Assembly (NCBI GenBank): GCA_030537215.1
Contig: JAUNOF010000001.1
Location: 37,227 to 82,863, forward strand
Direction: 5' to 3'
DNA: 45,637 nt
DNA from: Lachnospiraceae bacterium
Lineage (GTDB): Bacteria > Bacillota > Clostridia > Lachnospirales > Lachnospiraceae
The notes under the pieces were generated by a model, which searched no databases, had not been told where the DNA came from, and saw nothing but the letters and a program-made list of their open reading frames with translations. The stretch's first letter is position 1; every line of letters starts with the position of its first letter. Positions 34,143-43,492 of this stretch are shown here, one piece after another. Made by a program: the position numbers and the translations under genes.

Positions 34143-36348
34143 AAAAGCATTTTTCCGCCAGCGTCTGGCTGCGGCTCTTATTACCGTAATGACCCTCAGC
34201 CCGTCTATCACAGCTCTGGCAGACACAACCCCGCCCGTATCGCCAAAATGCGATGAAACTTTGTACATTACCATGGATCCTTATGGGAGTATTCAGGAAA
34301 GCAGCGTGGTAAAAAGTTATACAGTAAATGGCTGCAGCACCATCACGGACTACGGCACCTACACCAAGATCACCAACCTGACCAATTACGCCCAGCCGGA
34401 AGCCACCGCAGACGGCGGCATCCAATTCCATTTTGACCAGGATCCAGGCCGCTTCTACTTTGAAGGCGCCATGGATGTAAACGAAAACCAGCTTCCTTGG
34501 AATATCGATGTAAGCTACCGCTTAAACGGCCTGGACGCCCGCGCTGAGGACCTGGCAGGAGAAAAGGGCCTGGTGGAAATCAGCATGGACTTTACCCCAA
34601 ATGAAACCGTATCCGATTACTTCCGCAACCACATGTCCCTGATCGCAACTGCTATTGTGGATATGGATAAAAACTTAAGTCTGGAAGCAGAAGGCGCTCA
34701 GATCCAGGCCATGGGTAATCTTAATGCGGTTATTTTCGCCGTTCTTCCCGGCGAAGAGCGGCAGTATACCATGAAGATCGGCACCAATGATTTCAGCTTC
34801 AGCGGTCTGATATTCGCCATGCAGCCTCTGACCCTGGCCCAGCTTGACCATGTGGGCGATATCCGGGAAGTGAAGGAAACCCTGGAGGACTCCGCCGATG
34901 CTCTGGATGAAAGTCTGGATATTGTACTGGATACCCTCTCCGACATGCAGTCCGGCATCTCCCAGTCCGCCGCCGGCATCCGTCAGCTAAACGAAGCCCG
35001 CCAGATCATTTCTGACACCAAGGGCCAGGTCTACGCCGATGTGGATGCAGGCTTGATGGGTCTGGATCTGCTGGCCATGCAGTTTATCCCCTTCCGGGAG
35101 GATACGGAAAATGCCCAGATTGCACTGAACGAGCTGAATGATAACCTGAATTCCCTGGTGCTCAGTGTTGACGATCTGTCCCCCGGCCTGACCGACCTGC
35201 AGGAAAGTCTTTTGGATTTAAAGGATGACGCCAACAGCATGCGCAGAAGCTTCTGGGGACCAGGTGCAGAAGCCAGCGATCAGATAAGCCAGATGGAAAA
35301 GCTGGCGCGGAAGACCCACAGCGACCTGGCGTCTTTAAGCAATGCCCAGAAAAAGCTGTCCAGCAGCACCCAGAAGATCTCTGCCGTACTGCCGGAGACC
35401 ATCGCTTCCGCCAGCACAGCGAAGCTCTCTCCCGATTCAGCCAAGATGTTCCGCCAGCTGTTAGCCATGGTGCAGAAGCACGGGCTGGATGAGGTTGAGG
35501 ATCAGATCCGCATTATGCTGGCTGCCTACGGCCAGACCGAGGAGGAAATCGACAACATAATCGACTCCCTGGCTCAGGCAGAGGATATTCAGGAAACTAT
35601 CGACGATATCACAGATGGAATCCTGGGAAGTGTGGGCAATACCGGACTGACCGAGGATATCGGAAGCTTGATCACCATGACTGGAGAGCTTCTAACCCAG
35701 CTTCCTGTGGTAGAGGAATGGGCACTGAACGGTCTTGGAAATATCCGTGATGTGTCGGAATCCGCCGCCGAGGTATGCGAGGCTATTGACGCTTTAATCG
35801 TTCAGGTAGATGATCTGACGGAAACCGTCAATGCTCACCACGATGAGATCCTGATCACGCTGGAGCATCTGGCTGACTTAACTGACACAGCCTCCCAGAG
35901 CCTGACCTCTCTGGCCGCCATGGGCCGCTCTCTGGAATGGCAGCTAAAGACGGTAGGTCCCACCCTAAATGCCGGAACGAAGGCCACCTTAAATGGATTA
36001 GCCGGCATCCTGGATGAAACAGGCAGCGGCTTATCCCAAACGGATGTGATCCGAAGCGCCAAAAACACCATCAAGGATACCATTGATGACAAGTGGGACG
36101 AATACACCACCGAGAAGACTACCATACTGAATATCGATCCAGATGCCTTCCCTATCTCCCTGACCTCTGCTAAAAATGATTCGCCCAGAACGGTGCAGAT
36201 CATCCTGCGGACGGAAGAAATCAAAGAGAAAAAGGCGGAGCTTCAGACCCAGGTGGATGAATCCTTCCATGCAGACGGAACTATTTTCCACCGGATCGCA
36301 AATATCTTCCGTAAGATCTGGATTACCATTACATCCATCTTTCAATAA
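34135..36348 (+). CDS. Large secreted coiled-coil protein paired with the MMPL transporter
   Basis: A 737-residue exported protein that I cannot assign to a named family. The start at 34135 (MNRKAFFRQRL) is supported by GGAGG five bases upstream, inside the 3' end of the MMPL gene. A signal peptide ends ALA about residue 30. A beta-rich N-terminal region (about 35-250) is followed by roughly 400 residues of heptad-like coiled coil (VKETLEDSADALDESLDIVLDTLSDMQSGISQSAAGIRQLNEA and later stretches), then a small C-terminal domain ending in an amphipathic helix FRKIWITITSIF. There is no LPXTG motif and no clear membrane anchor. The layout resembles the extracellular part of YhgE/Pip proteins or the coiled-coil insert of some Firmicute MMPL proteins, here as a separate gene. 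A partner or adaptor role for the transporter is inferred from coupling. Confidence 0.85.
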   Translation: MNRKAFFRQRLAAALITVMTLSPSITALADTTPPVSPKCDETLYITMDPYGSIQESSVVKSYTVNGCSTITDYGTYTKITNLTNYAQPEATADGGIQFHFDQDPGRFYFEGAMDVNENQLPWNIDVSYRLNGLDARAEDLAGEKGLVEISMDFTPNETVSDYFRNHMSLIATAIVDMDKNLSLEAEGAQIQAMGNLNAVIFAVLPGEERQYTMKIGTNDFSFSGLIFAMQPLTLAQLDHVGDIREVKETLEDSADALDESLDIVLDTLSDMQSGISQSAAGIRQLNEARQIISDTKGQVYADVDAGLMGLDLLAMQFIPFREDTENAQIALNELNDNLNSLVLSVDDLSPGLTDLQESLLDLKDDANSMRRSFWGPGAEASDQISQMEKLARKTHSDLASLSNAQKKLSSSTQKISAVLPETIASASTAKLSPDSAKMFRQLLAMVQKHGLDEVEDQIRIMLAAYGQTEEEIDNIIDSLAQAEDIQETIDDITDGILGSVGNTGLTEDIGSLITMTGELLTQLPVVEEWALNGLGNIRDVSESAAEVCEAIDALIVQVDDLTETVNAHHDEILITLEHLADLTDTASQSLTSLAAMGRSLEWQLKTVGPTLNAGTKATLNGLAGILDETGSGLSQTDVIRSAKNTIKDTIDDKWDEYTTEKTTILNIDPDAFPISLTSAKNDSPRTVQIILRTEEIKEKKAELQTQVDESFHADGTIFHRIANIFRKIWITITSIFQ

Positions 36349-36379
36349 AGTCAATTATAACGAAAAACAGATAAAATAT

Positions 36380-36419
36380 GGCTCCTTTTGATAGAATTCC
36401 AATTCTCTCAAAAGGAGCC
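36380..36419. terminator. Bidirectional hairpin between convergent genes
   Basis: GGCTCCTTTTGA pairs perfectly with TCAAAAGGAGCC, and inside it AGAATT pairs with AATTCT. It lies between the coiled-coil gene (plus) and the Uma2 gene (minus). On the minus strand it is followed by a short T-rich stretch (ATATTTTATC). Confidence 0.8.
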
Positions 36420-36458
36420 AAAGAAGAAAGTCATAGGCGAAACTATGACCGCTCTTAG

Positions 36459-37064
36459 CTAATCAATATTCAAGGTTGAAAAATCAATTTTCAATTCCGG
36501 ATAAATTCTTGCTTCTACTTTATCAGAAAACGTATATTTTCCTATGTCATCATGTTCCAGATCATACACGGTCACCGTCTGATCAATGGGATCCACAATC
36601 CAGTATTCTCTGACTCCGGCCTTCTGATACTTAAACAGCTTAATGATATAATCCATTCTCCGTCCGTTGCTTCCAGGTGATACAACTTCAACTACAAAAT
36701 CAGGGGCTCCATGGCACCCTTTATGATCCAGCTTATCTTTATCACATACCACACAGATATCTGGTTCTACATAATTTATATCATCTTTATTTAAGAATAC
36801 TGCAAATGGAGCAATATATACTTCACAGCTTCCCTTTCGTGAATCAATGTAATCTGCAATCTTTCGGCTGACTGCAAGCACAATTCTCTGATGCTGCCGA
36901 CTGGGCGGGGCCATGTAATAAATCTTTCCGTCAATTAATTCCGCTCTGGTTCCTTCCGGCAATGCATAGATATCTTCTATTGTATGTTTTTTTTCCTGTA
37001 GTAACGGCACAATCTGCACCTCACTTTCCTTGTGTTCAAGACTTGATCTTTCATTGCCGCTCAT
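36459..37064 (-). CDS. Uma2-family (DUF820) PD-(D/E)XK nuclease-fold protein
   Basis: A 201-residue protein of the Uma2 family, restriction-endonuclease-like proteins of unknown cellular role that are often abundant in genomes. The nuclease-fold residues read as Glu42 (AELIDGKIYYMAPPS), Asp102 (VEPDICVV), Glu126 (DFVVEVVSPGS) and a following Lys-rich helix (YIIKLFKYQKAGVREYWIVDP), so the active site appears intact. No convincing ribosome site precedes the ATG, so the start is uncertain. It is not in an obvious operon; a convergent hairpin separates it from the MMPL pair, and a gene fragment lies upstream. Confidence 0.88.
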   Translation of the reverse strand: MSGNERSSLEHKESEVQIVPLLQEKKHTIEDIYALPEGTRAELIDGKIYYMAPPSRQHQRIVLAVSRKIADYIDSRKGSCEVYIAPFAVFLNKDDINYVEPDICVVCDKDKLDHKGCHGAPDFVVEVVSPGSNGRRMDYIIKLFKYQKAGVREYWIVDPIDQTVTVYDLEHDDIGKYTFSDKVEARIYPELKIDFSTLNID

Positions 37065-37123
37065 GCAGCAGCTTTCGTTACAAAACAGATATTTCCAGCA
37101 TCCGTTTGCAACGCTTTGCCTAT

Positions 37124-37336
37124 CTAAATGATTTTATACTCCTCATACAACTTCCGGCGATATTCTTTATCTGTAGTTGCTCTCACAATGTCGGCAGTTC
37201 GCTGATCCATTGATAAGTTTCTGATCAGCTCCGCCATCATTTCCTTTCCATGTTCTCTGCCCTTTTCAATATTTTCCTGGTCACGCATTAATAATGTCAT
37301 ATACTCATACCTCCATTCTCGATGAAGATCAATCAT
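37124..37336 (-). pseudogene. Short fragment resembling the tail of an Rpn-type nuclease/transposase-family protein
   Basis: The frame encodes 70 residues: YEYMTLLMRDQENIEKGREHG, then a helical region ending YRRKLYEEYKII. From memory, a tail with a YMTL motif followed by a charged Glu/Gly-rich helix is typical of the C-terminus of Rpn/PD-(D/E)XK transposase-family proteins in Lachnospiraceae; the nuclease domain that should precede it is absent. GGAGG precedes an internal ATG at 37300, so a 58-residue product could still be made. Upstream sequence to 37437 shows no remnant of the missing part. Confidence 0.5.
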
Positions 37337-37437
37337 ACACTAATAATACTGACTTCTTTTGGGCAGTTCCCGTGAAGTTGCGGCCTGCATCTTCATATTA
37401 CCGAAAATCCAGATTCTATGCGGCTTCCCGGCACTTC

Positions 37438-38355
37438 CTACTCCTCCGCCTCAAGCAGATACGGCGTGATCTGATAAACGTAAAAATTGAGCCAATTACT
37501 ATAAAGCGTATTCCCTGTATTTCTCCAGCTGAGAATCGGCGTCTCATTGGGATCATCATCCGGGTAATAATGACATGGAATCATAGGGTTCATCCCCTTC
37601 CTCAGATCCCGGTGATACTCATTATTCAAAGTCATCCGGTCATATTCCGGATGGCCCTGGACGAAGATATGCTTTCCATCCCGGCTCATCACCAGAAAAA
37701 CGCCGGCATCATCCGATTCTGCCACGATCACAAGCTCCGGATGCTTTTTGATATCCTCCCGTCTTACCTCAGTAAACCGGGAATGAGGCGCCATAAAAGT
37801 ATCATTAAAGCTTCTGACCAAGGGAATCTTCCGGTTCAGCACCCGGTGCTCATAGATGCCGGAAAGCTTCTCCTTCCTGGGATATTTAGGAATTCCATAA
37901 TGATAGTAGAGACCAGCCTGCGCTCCCCAGCAGATATGCATGGTGGAGGTCACATGGGTCTTACTCCACTTCATGATCATTTCCAGTTCTTCCCAGTAAT
38001 TTACATCCGTAAATTCCAAATTTTCCACCGGTGCGCCTGTGATGATCATACCGTCGTAGCGCATTTTTTTAATGTCCTGAAAACAGACATAAAACTTATT
38101 CAGATGGCTTCTGGAAGTGTTTTTCGACACATGAGTGGACATCATCAAAAAGGTGCAGTCCACCTGCAGAGGTGTATTGGACAATGCCCGCAGAAGCTGG
38201 GTTTCCGTATCCTCCTTGATGGGCATTAAATTTAAAATCAGGATCTCAAGAGGCCGGATATCCTGGCTTAAAGCCCGGTCCTCATCCATCACAAATATAT
38301 TTTCCGACTCTAAGATCGCCTTAGCCGGCAAATCCTTCTGTATCTTGATCGGCAT
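37438..38355 (-). CDS. metAA: Homoserine O-acetyltransferase (MetA fold, acetyl-CoA type)
   Basis: This 305-residue enzyme carries out the first committed step of methionine synthesis from homoserine. The catalytic triad reads Cys142 (HICWGAQAGLYYHYG), His235 and Glu237 (FVQGHPEYD). Residue 111 is Glu (TGAPVENLEF), where Escherichia coli MetA has Gly; in the Bacillus enzyme a Glu here selects acetyl-CoA over succinyl-CoA, so I call it an O-acetyltransferase despite the MetA fold. Length is standard. The gene appears to stand alone: ligA starts about 2 kb upstream on the same strand and ends 122 bases before the metA start. I saw no SAM riboswitch or T-box in that spacer. Confidence 0.94.
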   Translation of the reverse strand: MPIKIQKDLPAKAILESENIFVMDEDRALSQDIRPLEILILNLMPIKEDTETQLLRALSNTPLQVDCTFLMMSTHVSKNTSRSHLNKFYVCFQDIKKMRYDGMIITGAPVENLEFTDVNYWEELEMIMKWSKTHVTSTMHICWGAQAGLYYHYGIPKYPRKEKLSGIYEHRVLNRKIPLVRSFNDTFMAPHSRFTEVRREDIKKHPELVIVAESDDAGVFLVMSRDGKHIFVQGHPEYDRMTLNNEYHRDLRKGMNPMIPCHYYPDDDPNETPILSWRNTGNTLYSNWLNFYVYQITPYLLEAEE

Positions 38356-38477
38356 ATTACTCCTCCTTGCAGGTTATCACGATACCATCTGTTATTCTCC
38401 CAATTATCCGACTGCCTGCTTTTATCCTTTCACTTAATCAAACTCTCACCCCTGCAGGCGGGAGACAAACGTATTGA

Positions 38478-40454
38478 TTACGCTTCACTGCTTAACTCTT
38501 CCAACAGCTTCAGGAAATCCTCCTCTGATAAGATTGGAATTCCCAGCTCCTTTGCTTTTTTATTCTTAGACGAATTGCTGGCAGTGTCATTATTGATCAG
38601 ATAGCTGGTCTTGGCAGACACAGATCCAGCTGCCTTTCCGCCCTTCGACTCAATCAGCTCCTGCAGTGCTTTACGATTAGAAAAATGCTCCAGAGATCCT
38701 GTGATTACAAAGGTTTTTCCGGCAAAAACAGCTTCTTCCTCTGAAACTACAGTTTCCTGCTCAAACTCCAACTCCTTAAGCAGATGATCCACTCGTTCAT
38801 TGTTCTTTTGATTTCCAAAATACTCCAGCCATGCCTTCGCCAGCACATCTCCGATCCCATCTACCTCCACCAAATCCTCATAAGAAGCATGGCGCATTGC
38901 ATCAAAATCAAACCGGAACTTCCGGCACAGCACCTTGGCATTGGCCAGCCCAATTCCGGCAATTCCAAGGCCGTAAATCATCCGCGCCAGAGTAGTGCAG
39001 GATGCTTTCTTCACTGAAGCAATCAAATTATCGTAGGATTTCTGCCCAAAGCCCTCCATCTGCACGATGGCATCCTGGTGATCCTCCAGATGGAAGATAT
39101 CAGCAAATTCATGGATAAATCCAGCCCCGATAAACTTCTCAAGAGTAGCCTCCGACAATCCGTCTACATTTAACGCATCACGGCTGACAAACAGGGTAAA
39201 GCTCTTGATCTTCTTGGCCTGACAGTCCGGATTGGTGCAGTACAGCGACCGCACTTCGTCCACCTGACGGATCTCTGTTTCGCCGCCGCAAACCGGGCAA
39301 AGCTTCGGGATCTGCACCGAGCCGCTGCGGGTCAGATTATCCGCGATCTGCGGAATGATCATATTTGCCTTATAAACCGTGATCCGGTCCCCTTCTCCCA
39401 GCTCCAGCGCTTCCATAATGCTGATATTATGAACGCTGGCCCGGCTCACTGTGGTTCCCTCCAGCTCCACCGGCTCAAAAACCGCCACCGGATTGATCAG
39501 ACCGGTACGGGAAGGGCTCCATTCAATATAACTTAAGTGAGTCTCCCGGATCTCATCCGCCCACTTGAAAGCAATGGAATTCCGCGGGAATTTCGCGGTG
39601 CGCCCTAAGGATTCGCCGTAGGCAATATCGTCAAACAGCAATACCAGACCATCTGAGGGGATATCGTAATCGCCTATGGCCTCTGCAAAACGCTGTACCT
39701 CCTCCGCAATGGTCCTGCTTGTCACCCGCCGGTACTCTACCACCTCAAAGCCCTGATTTTTCAGCCAGATAAACTGCCGCTCCCGGCTGTTCTGAAAATC
39801 AACCCCATCTGCCTTCACCAGGGCAAATGCCTTGAAATTCACATTTCGCTGAGCTGTGATCTGGCTGTTTAGCTGGCGCACCGAACCGCTGCAGAGATTC
39901 CTGGGATTCTTGTACTTGGCATCTACCTCCGCGATCTCATCATTGATCTTGTTAAAGTCAGAATACTTGATCACAGCTTCCCCCCGGAGAACCAGCTGGC
40001 CCTTATAGCGGATAGTCAGGGGAATATTGGCAAAAACCTTTGCATTCGGCGTGATCACCTCGCCGATTTCCCCGTTTCCCCTGGTAACCGCCTTCACCAG
40101 ACTGCCATTTTCATAAGTCAGCACAATGGTAAGGCCGTCCAGCTTCCAAGAAAGAAGTCCCTCCTGATCCCCCAGCCATTCTGCCAGGTCCTCCACGCTC
40201 TTTGTCTTATCCAGAGAAAGCATAGGAGATTCATGGGTCTCCTTGGGAAGCTCACTGAGCACCTCATAGCCTACTCTTTGGGTAGGACTTCCGGACAGGA
40301 TAATACCAGTTTCCTGCTCCAGCGCCAAAAGCTCATCATATAATTTATCATACTCAAAATTGCTCATGATTTCCCGGCTTTCCTGGTAATAAGCCCGTCC
40401 CGCCTGGGAAAGAACAGCCGCCAGCTCTTTCATATGAAGGATCTTATCTTCCAT
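38478..40454 (-). CDS. ligA: NAD-dependent DNA ligase LigA (divergent nucleotidyl motifs)
   Basis: This 658-residue ligase seals nicks using NAD. The start at 40454 (MEDKILHMKELAAVL) has AAGGAG eight bases upstream; the frame opens at 40472. Domain order: Ia region (YYQESREIMSNFEYDKLYDEL), adenylation domain with Lys104 in SWKLDGLTIVL, OB fold, four-Cys zinc finger (CPVCGGE ... YCTNPDC), helix-hairpin-helix repeats, and a C-terminal BRCT domain (VFAGKTFVITGSLEHFSNRKALQELIESKGGK). The motif usually written TRGDG..GEDVT reads TRGNGEIGEVIT, and the segment after KLDG is unlike the common KLDGLAI form. It may be the replicative ligase of this lineage or a second paralogue. Confidence 0.94.
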   Translation of the reverse strand: MEDKILHMKELAAVLSQAGRAYYQESREIMSNFEYDKLYDELLALEQETGIILSGSPTQRVGYEVLSELPKETHESPMLSLDKTKSVEDLAEWLGDQEGLLSWKLDGLTIVLTYENGSLVKAVTRGNGEIGEVITPNAKVFANIPLTIRYKGQLVLRGEAVIKYSDFNKINDEIAEVDAKYKNPRNLCSGSVRQLNSQITAQRNVNFKAFALVKADGVDFQNSRERQFIWLKNQGFEVVEYRRVTSRTIAEEVQRFAEAIGDYDIPSDGLVLLFDDIAYGESLGRTAKFPRNSIAFKWADEIRETHLSYIEWSPSRTGLINPVAVFEPVELEGTTVSRASVHNISIMEALELGEGDRITVYKANMIIPQIADNLTRSGSVQIPKLCPVCGGETEIRQVDEVRSLYCTNPDCQAKKIKSFTLFVSRDALNVDGLSEATLEKFIGAGFIHEFADIFHLEDHQDAIVQMEGFGQKSYDNLIASVKKASCTTLARMIYGLGIAGIGLANAKVLCRKFRFDFDAMRHASYEDLVEVDGIGDVLAKAWLEYFGNQKNNERVDHLLKELEFEQETVVSEEEAVFAGKTFVITGSLEHFSNRKALQELIESKGGKAAGSVSAKTSYLINNDTASNSSKNKKAKELGIPILSEEDFLKLLEELSSEA

Positions 40455-40484
40455 CGTGAAAACTCCTTCCATTCTAATTTGTCA

Positions 40485-40556
40485 TAACCGTTCAGACGGC
40501 GGGGAAATCCAATGCTTCTTGTCAGACTCCGTCGAACAAGAAGATGCCTGTCTGAA
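40485..40556. repeat. Nested inverted repeat between ligA and rluF
   Basis: The outer arms are TTCAGAC (40491-40497) and GTCTGAA (40550-40556). The inner arms are CTTCTTGT (40515-40522) and ACAAGAAG (40536-40543). The left end, TAACCGTTCAG, matches the end sequence of the hairpin family seen at 14852, 16351, 21702 and 43873. It lacks a T-run. Confidence 0.65.
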
Positions 40557-40578
40557 TTGCCGCGATTTGCCAATCCTT

Positions 40579-41346
40579 TTATCGGCCTTGCCGCTGGGCA
40601 AAGGGCAGGTTGCTGGAACCAGATTCCTCCAGGATCCGCACCATCTCCTCATATTCCTCCCGCGTCATCCTGCGGAAGCTCCCTGTTTTCAAATTTCCCA
40701 AATGAATATTCATGATCCGAATCCGTCTCAGCTTCAGTACCCGGTATCCCAACGTCTCGCACATCCGCCGGATCTGTCGGTTCAGCCCCTGGGTCAGGAC
40801 AATGCGGAAGGTGTCGATCCCGGTCACCAGAATCTCACACGGTTTGGTAGTCTGATTCAGCTCCTTCAATTCTACTCCGGACACCATAGCCTCCAGAAAT
40901 TCTTCTGTCAATGGCTTATTTACTGTAACCTCATACTCCTTCTCATGAGCATTTCCGCTTCGCATGATCTTATTCACCAGATCGCCCTGATTAGTCATCA
41001 GAATCAGGCCCTCCGAGTCCTTATCCAGCCGTCCCACCGGATATACCCGGGCAGGATACTGGATCATCTCCACGATGTTTTCCGCACGGTCCTTGTCCGA
41101 AGTAGTGCAGACTACCCCCTTGGGCTTGTTCACTACCAGCCAGACCGGCTTTGGATGTTTTTTCGCCTCTATTCCGCACACCAGCCTGCCATCACAGACG
41201 ATTTTCTGGTCCGAGGACACCTTCTGTCCCATTACCGCCACCACTCCGTCTACAGTCACCTTTCCTGCTTCCACCAGCCGGTCTGCCTCCCGCCGGGAAC
41301 AGACTCCCATTTCACTCAACCATTTATTTAAACGGATTTCTTCCAT
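40579..41346 (-). CDS. rluF: 23S rRNA pseudouridine synthase, RluF-like (RsuA/RluB/E/F family)
   Basis: This 255-residue enzyme converts a uridine in rRNA to pseudouridine. Residues 1-60 form an S4 RNA-binding domain (IRLNKWLSEMGVCSRREADRLVEAGKVTVDG). The catalytic Asp108 lies in YPVGRLDKDSEGLILMTNQGD; the KDSEGL form fits the RluF subgroup better than RsuA or RluB. The C-terminal QGLNRQIRRMCETLGYRVLKLRRIRIMNI is also typical. AAAGGA lies a few bases before the ATG. queA ends 12 bases upstream, so the two are probably co-transcribed as tRNA/rRNA modification genes. The exact target base is inferred from the family. Confidence 0.92.
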   Translation of the reverse strand: MEEIRLNKWLSEMGVCSRREADRLVEAGKVTVDGVVAVMGQKVSSDQKIVCDGRLVCGIEAKKHPKPVWLVVNKPKGVVCTTSDKDRAENIVEMIQYPARVYPVGRLDKDSEGLILMTNQGDLVNKIMRSGNAHEKEYEVTVNKPLTEEFLEAMVSGVELKELNQTTKPCEILVTGIDTFRIVLTQGLNRQIRRMCETLGYRVLKLRRIRIMNIHLGNLKTGSFRRMTREEYEEMVRILEESGSSNLPFAQRQGR

Positions 41347-41358
41347 GTTAATCCTTTC

Positions 41359-42414
41359 CTACCCTTCTCTTCGTCTTTCCTCCGGATTCTCCAGGATCAG
41401 CATGGCATCTCCAAAGGAAAAGAACCGGTAGCGCTCCCGAATCGCTTCCTGGTATGCATTTAAAATATGCTCTCGTCCAGCCAGTGCAGAAACCAGCATG
41501 ACTAAGGTTGACTCCGGCAGATGGAAATTCGTAATCAGCCCATCCAGAATCTTAAAGCGGTATCCCGGATAGATGAAGATCTCGGTCCAGCCGCTTCCAG
41601 CCTTCAGGATTCCATCCTCCCCTGCGGCCGATTCGATGGTCCGGCAGCTTGTGGTTCCCACGCAGATCACCCGGCCTCCCGCCGCCTTTGTGTCATTGAT
41701 CTTCTTCGCCTCCGCCTCATCCACCATATAAAATTCAGAATGCATGTGGTGATCCAGCACATTGTCCACCTTCACCGGACGGAAGGTGCCAAGACCTACA
41801 TGAAGCGTAACCCGGGCAATCTTAACTCCCATCTCCTGGATCTGCGCCAGCAGCTCCTTTGTAAAATGCAGTCCTGCAGTAGGCGCCGCAGCAGATCCCT
41901 CATGAGTGGCATATACTGTCTGATACCGGTTTTTGTCCTTAAGCTGATGGGTAATATAAGGCGGAAGAGGCATCTGCCCCAGCTGATCCAGAATCTCCTC
42001 AAAGATTCCGTCATAATGAAACTGGATCAGACGATTCCCATCCTCCACCGTATCAATAATGGTTCCTGTCAGAATGCCGTCCCCAAATACGATCTCTGTC
42101 CCAGGTTTCGCCTTCTTTCCCGGCTTTACCAGTGTTTCCCAGATATCTGCCTCCCTGCGCTTTAAAAGCAGCAGCTCGATCTTGGCCATGGTGTCCTTCT
42201 TCGCACCGAACAGCCGGGCGGGGATCACCTTGGTATCATTGATCACCAGACAGTCCCCCGGCCTTAAATATTCTGTCACATTTTTAAAGATCCGATGGGT
42301 TACTGCCCCGGTATCCTTATCCAGCACCAGAAGCCTGGAGGAAGAGCGATCCTCCAGCGGATCCTGGGCGATCAGCTCCTGGGGCAGGTCAAAATAAAAA
42401 TCCTTTACATCCAT
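41359..42414 (-). CDS. queA: S-adenosylmethionine:tRNA ribosyltransferase-isomerase QueA
   Basis: This 351-residue enzyme builds epoxyqueuosine at tRNA position 34 from preQ1 and SAM. The start at 42414 ([32 protein letters not shown]) matches the standard N-terminus; the frame opens at 42453 and GGAG lies 11 bases before the chosen [41 protein letters not shown] and [17 protein letters not shown] are all signature blocks. Length is standard. It sits between an unknown membrane protein gene and rluF on the same strand. No other queuosine genes are in the window. Confidence 0.97.
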   Translation of the reverse strand: MDVKDFYFDLPQELIAQDPLEDRSSSRLLVLDKDTGAVTHRIFKNVTEYLRPGDCLVINDTKVIPARLFGAKKDTMAKIELLLLKRREADIWETLVKPGKKAKPGTEIVFGDGILTGTIIDTVEDGNRLIQFHYDGIFEEILDQLGQMPLPPYITHQLKDKNRYQTVYATHEGSAAAPTAGLHFTKELLAQIQEMGVKIARVTLHVGLGTFRPVKVDNVLDHHMHSEFYMVDEAEAKKINDTKAAGGRVICVGTTSCRTIESAAGEDGILKAGSGWTEIFIYPGYRFKILDGLITNFHLPESTLVMLVSALAGREHILNAYQEAIRERYRFFSFGDAMLILENPEERRREG

Positions 42415-42471
42415 ATTATGATAATCTCCATTCCGTTCCAATTCATGCGCCACGGGCGTTTTTACCGTCCT

Positions 42472-43326
42472 TTACTGCCCAATCTGTACGGTCACCTCAT
42501 GCTGGGTTTCCTGCTGCTTCGTTCCGGCCGCACCGCCCTGCCGCTCCAGAATACTGTAGCTCTCCGCCAATGCAGTATCATTTTCCAATGCCAGGCGAAG
42601 CTTTGCATAAATCTGAGTCTTCAGCAGCACGATCTCATCTGCCTTTTCTGATTCCGCAATAAAAGCCAGCTCCACATCGTCCAAGGTCTCCGAATCTGTC
42701 AGATAGTAGTTCCCATCCTCTCCCATTTTTACATAATTCCACAAAAGGCCAGGCGCCATGGTCAGAGAATTGTTAAATTTCAAGTCATAGCTGACATAAA
42801 CCAGATAGGTTCCTTCTGTAAGTCCTGGTTTCATATAGCAGGCAATATTCCGATACCCCTCCGTATAGCGGGCATCATACTGAAGCTGCCGCCGCAGATT
42901 GTCAATTCCCGTCTGATCCGTCCATCCAAACATCTGATAGATGGCTTCCGCGTCCGCACTCTGCTTTGCCGCAAAGTACCGATTTATCAGCTCCTGCACC
43001 TGGGGCACTCCATCTCGAGTAAACTCGCCCGCTGCCGCCGTCTCTTCTTCCTGCCCTTCGGCGCCCTCCGCGGACGTCCCCTCCAGGCCGCTCCCATCAT
43101 CCGGCGATCCGCTTTCCTCCGATGGATCAGGATTCTCCTCTCCTGCTGTCATGCTCTCTTCCACCAGCGTTTCCTCCGGCTTCGGATGATTCCTTCGATC
43201 TACGATCAAGATCGCAAGCACCAGCACAATCACCACCAGGGGCAGAATCAAAAACTTGCCGAACTTCTTCAGCTCTTCCTCGGACCAGGAACGATATCCA
43301 TATTTATTATCCTTTACTCTTCTCAT
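42472..43326 (-). CDS. Membrane-anchored protein with an extracellular NTF2-like domain, unknown
   Basis: A 284-residue protein of unknown function. The ATG at 43326 (MRRVKDNKYGYRSWSEEELKKFG) has GGAGG seven bases upstream; the frame opens two codons earlier with TTG. A single membrane segment lies at about 25-42 with a basic cytoplasmic side. An acidic, Ser/Gly/Glu-rich linker spans about 45-105. The C-terminal region (about 108-270) reads like an NTF2/SnoaL-type fold (VQELINRYFAAKQSADAEAIYQMFG ... YLVYVSYDLKFNNSLTMAPGLLWNYVKMGEDGNYYLTD). Position between the tRNA and queA gives no functional hint; the spacer to queA is 57 bases, so they may share a transcript. Confidence 0.85.
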   Translation of the reverse strand: MRRVKDNKYGYRSWSEEELKKFGKFLILPLVVIVLVLAILIVDRRNHPKPEETLVEESMTAGEENPDPSEESGSPDDGSGLEGTSAEGAEGQEEETAAAGEFTRDGVPQVQELINRYFAAKQSADAEAIYQMFGWTDQTGIDNLRRQLQYDARYTEGYRNIACYMKPGLTEGTYLVYVSYDLKFNNSLTMAPGLLWNYVKMGEDGNYYLTDSETLDDVELAFIAESEKADEIVLLKTQIYAKLRLALENDTALAESYSILERQGGAAGTKQQETQHEVTVQIGQ

Positions 43327-43492
43327 ATGCAATCCTCCATGCCGGCTCTCCTGCCATCGCTTTTCGGCATCTGAACCAGCTGTTTTCTACCATTAAGAGT
43401 ATCTTCGCCTATTTTAGCAAAAACCAATACAAAAATCAATCAATCCCGTCACAATCCAGCTTAAATTTCTTTTAATTTTTTCAAAATAGCAC

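Noticed and set aside
37294-38229. 311-codon plus-strand frame opposite metA
   Set aside because: It is a shadow of metA; the metA triad and specificity residue are in place on the other strand.
38356-38477. Possible SAM riboswitch or T-box before metA
   Set aside because: The spacer is only 122 bases and shows no conserved riboswitch core or T-box sequence that I can recognise.
40456-41331. 291-codon plus-strand frame opposite rluF
   Set aside because: It is antisense to a complete pseudouridine synthase gene.
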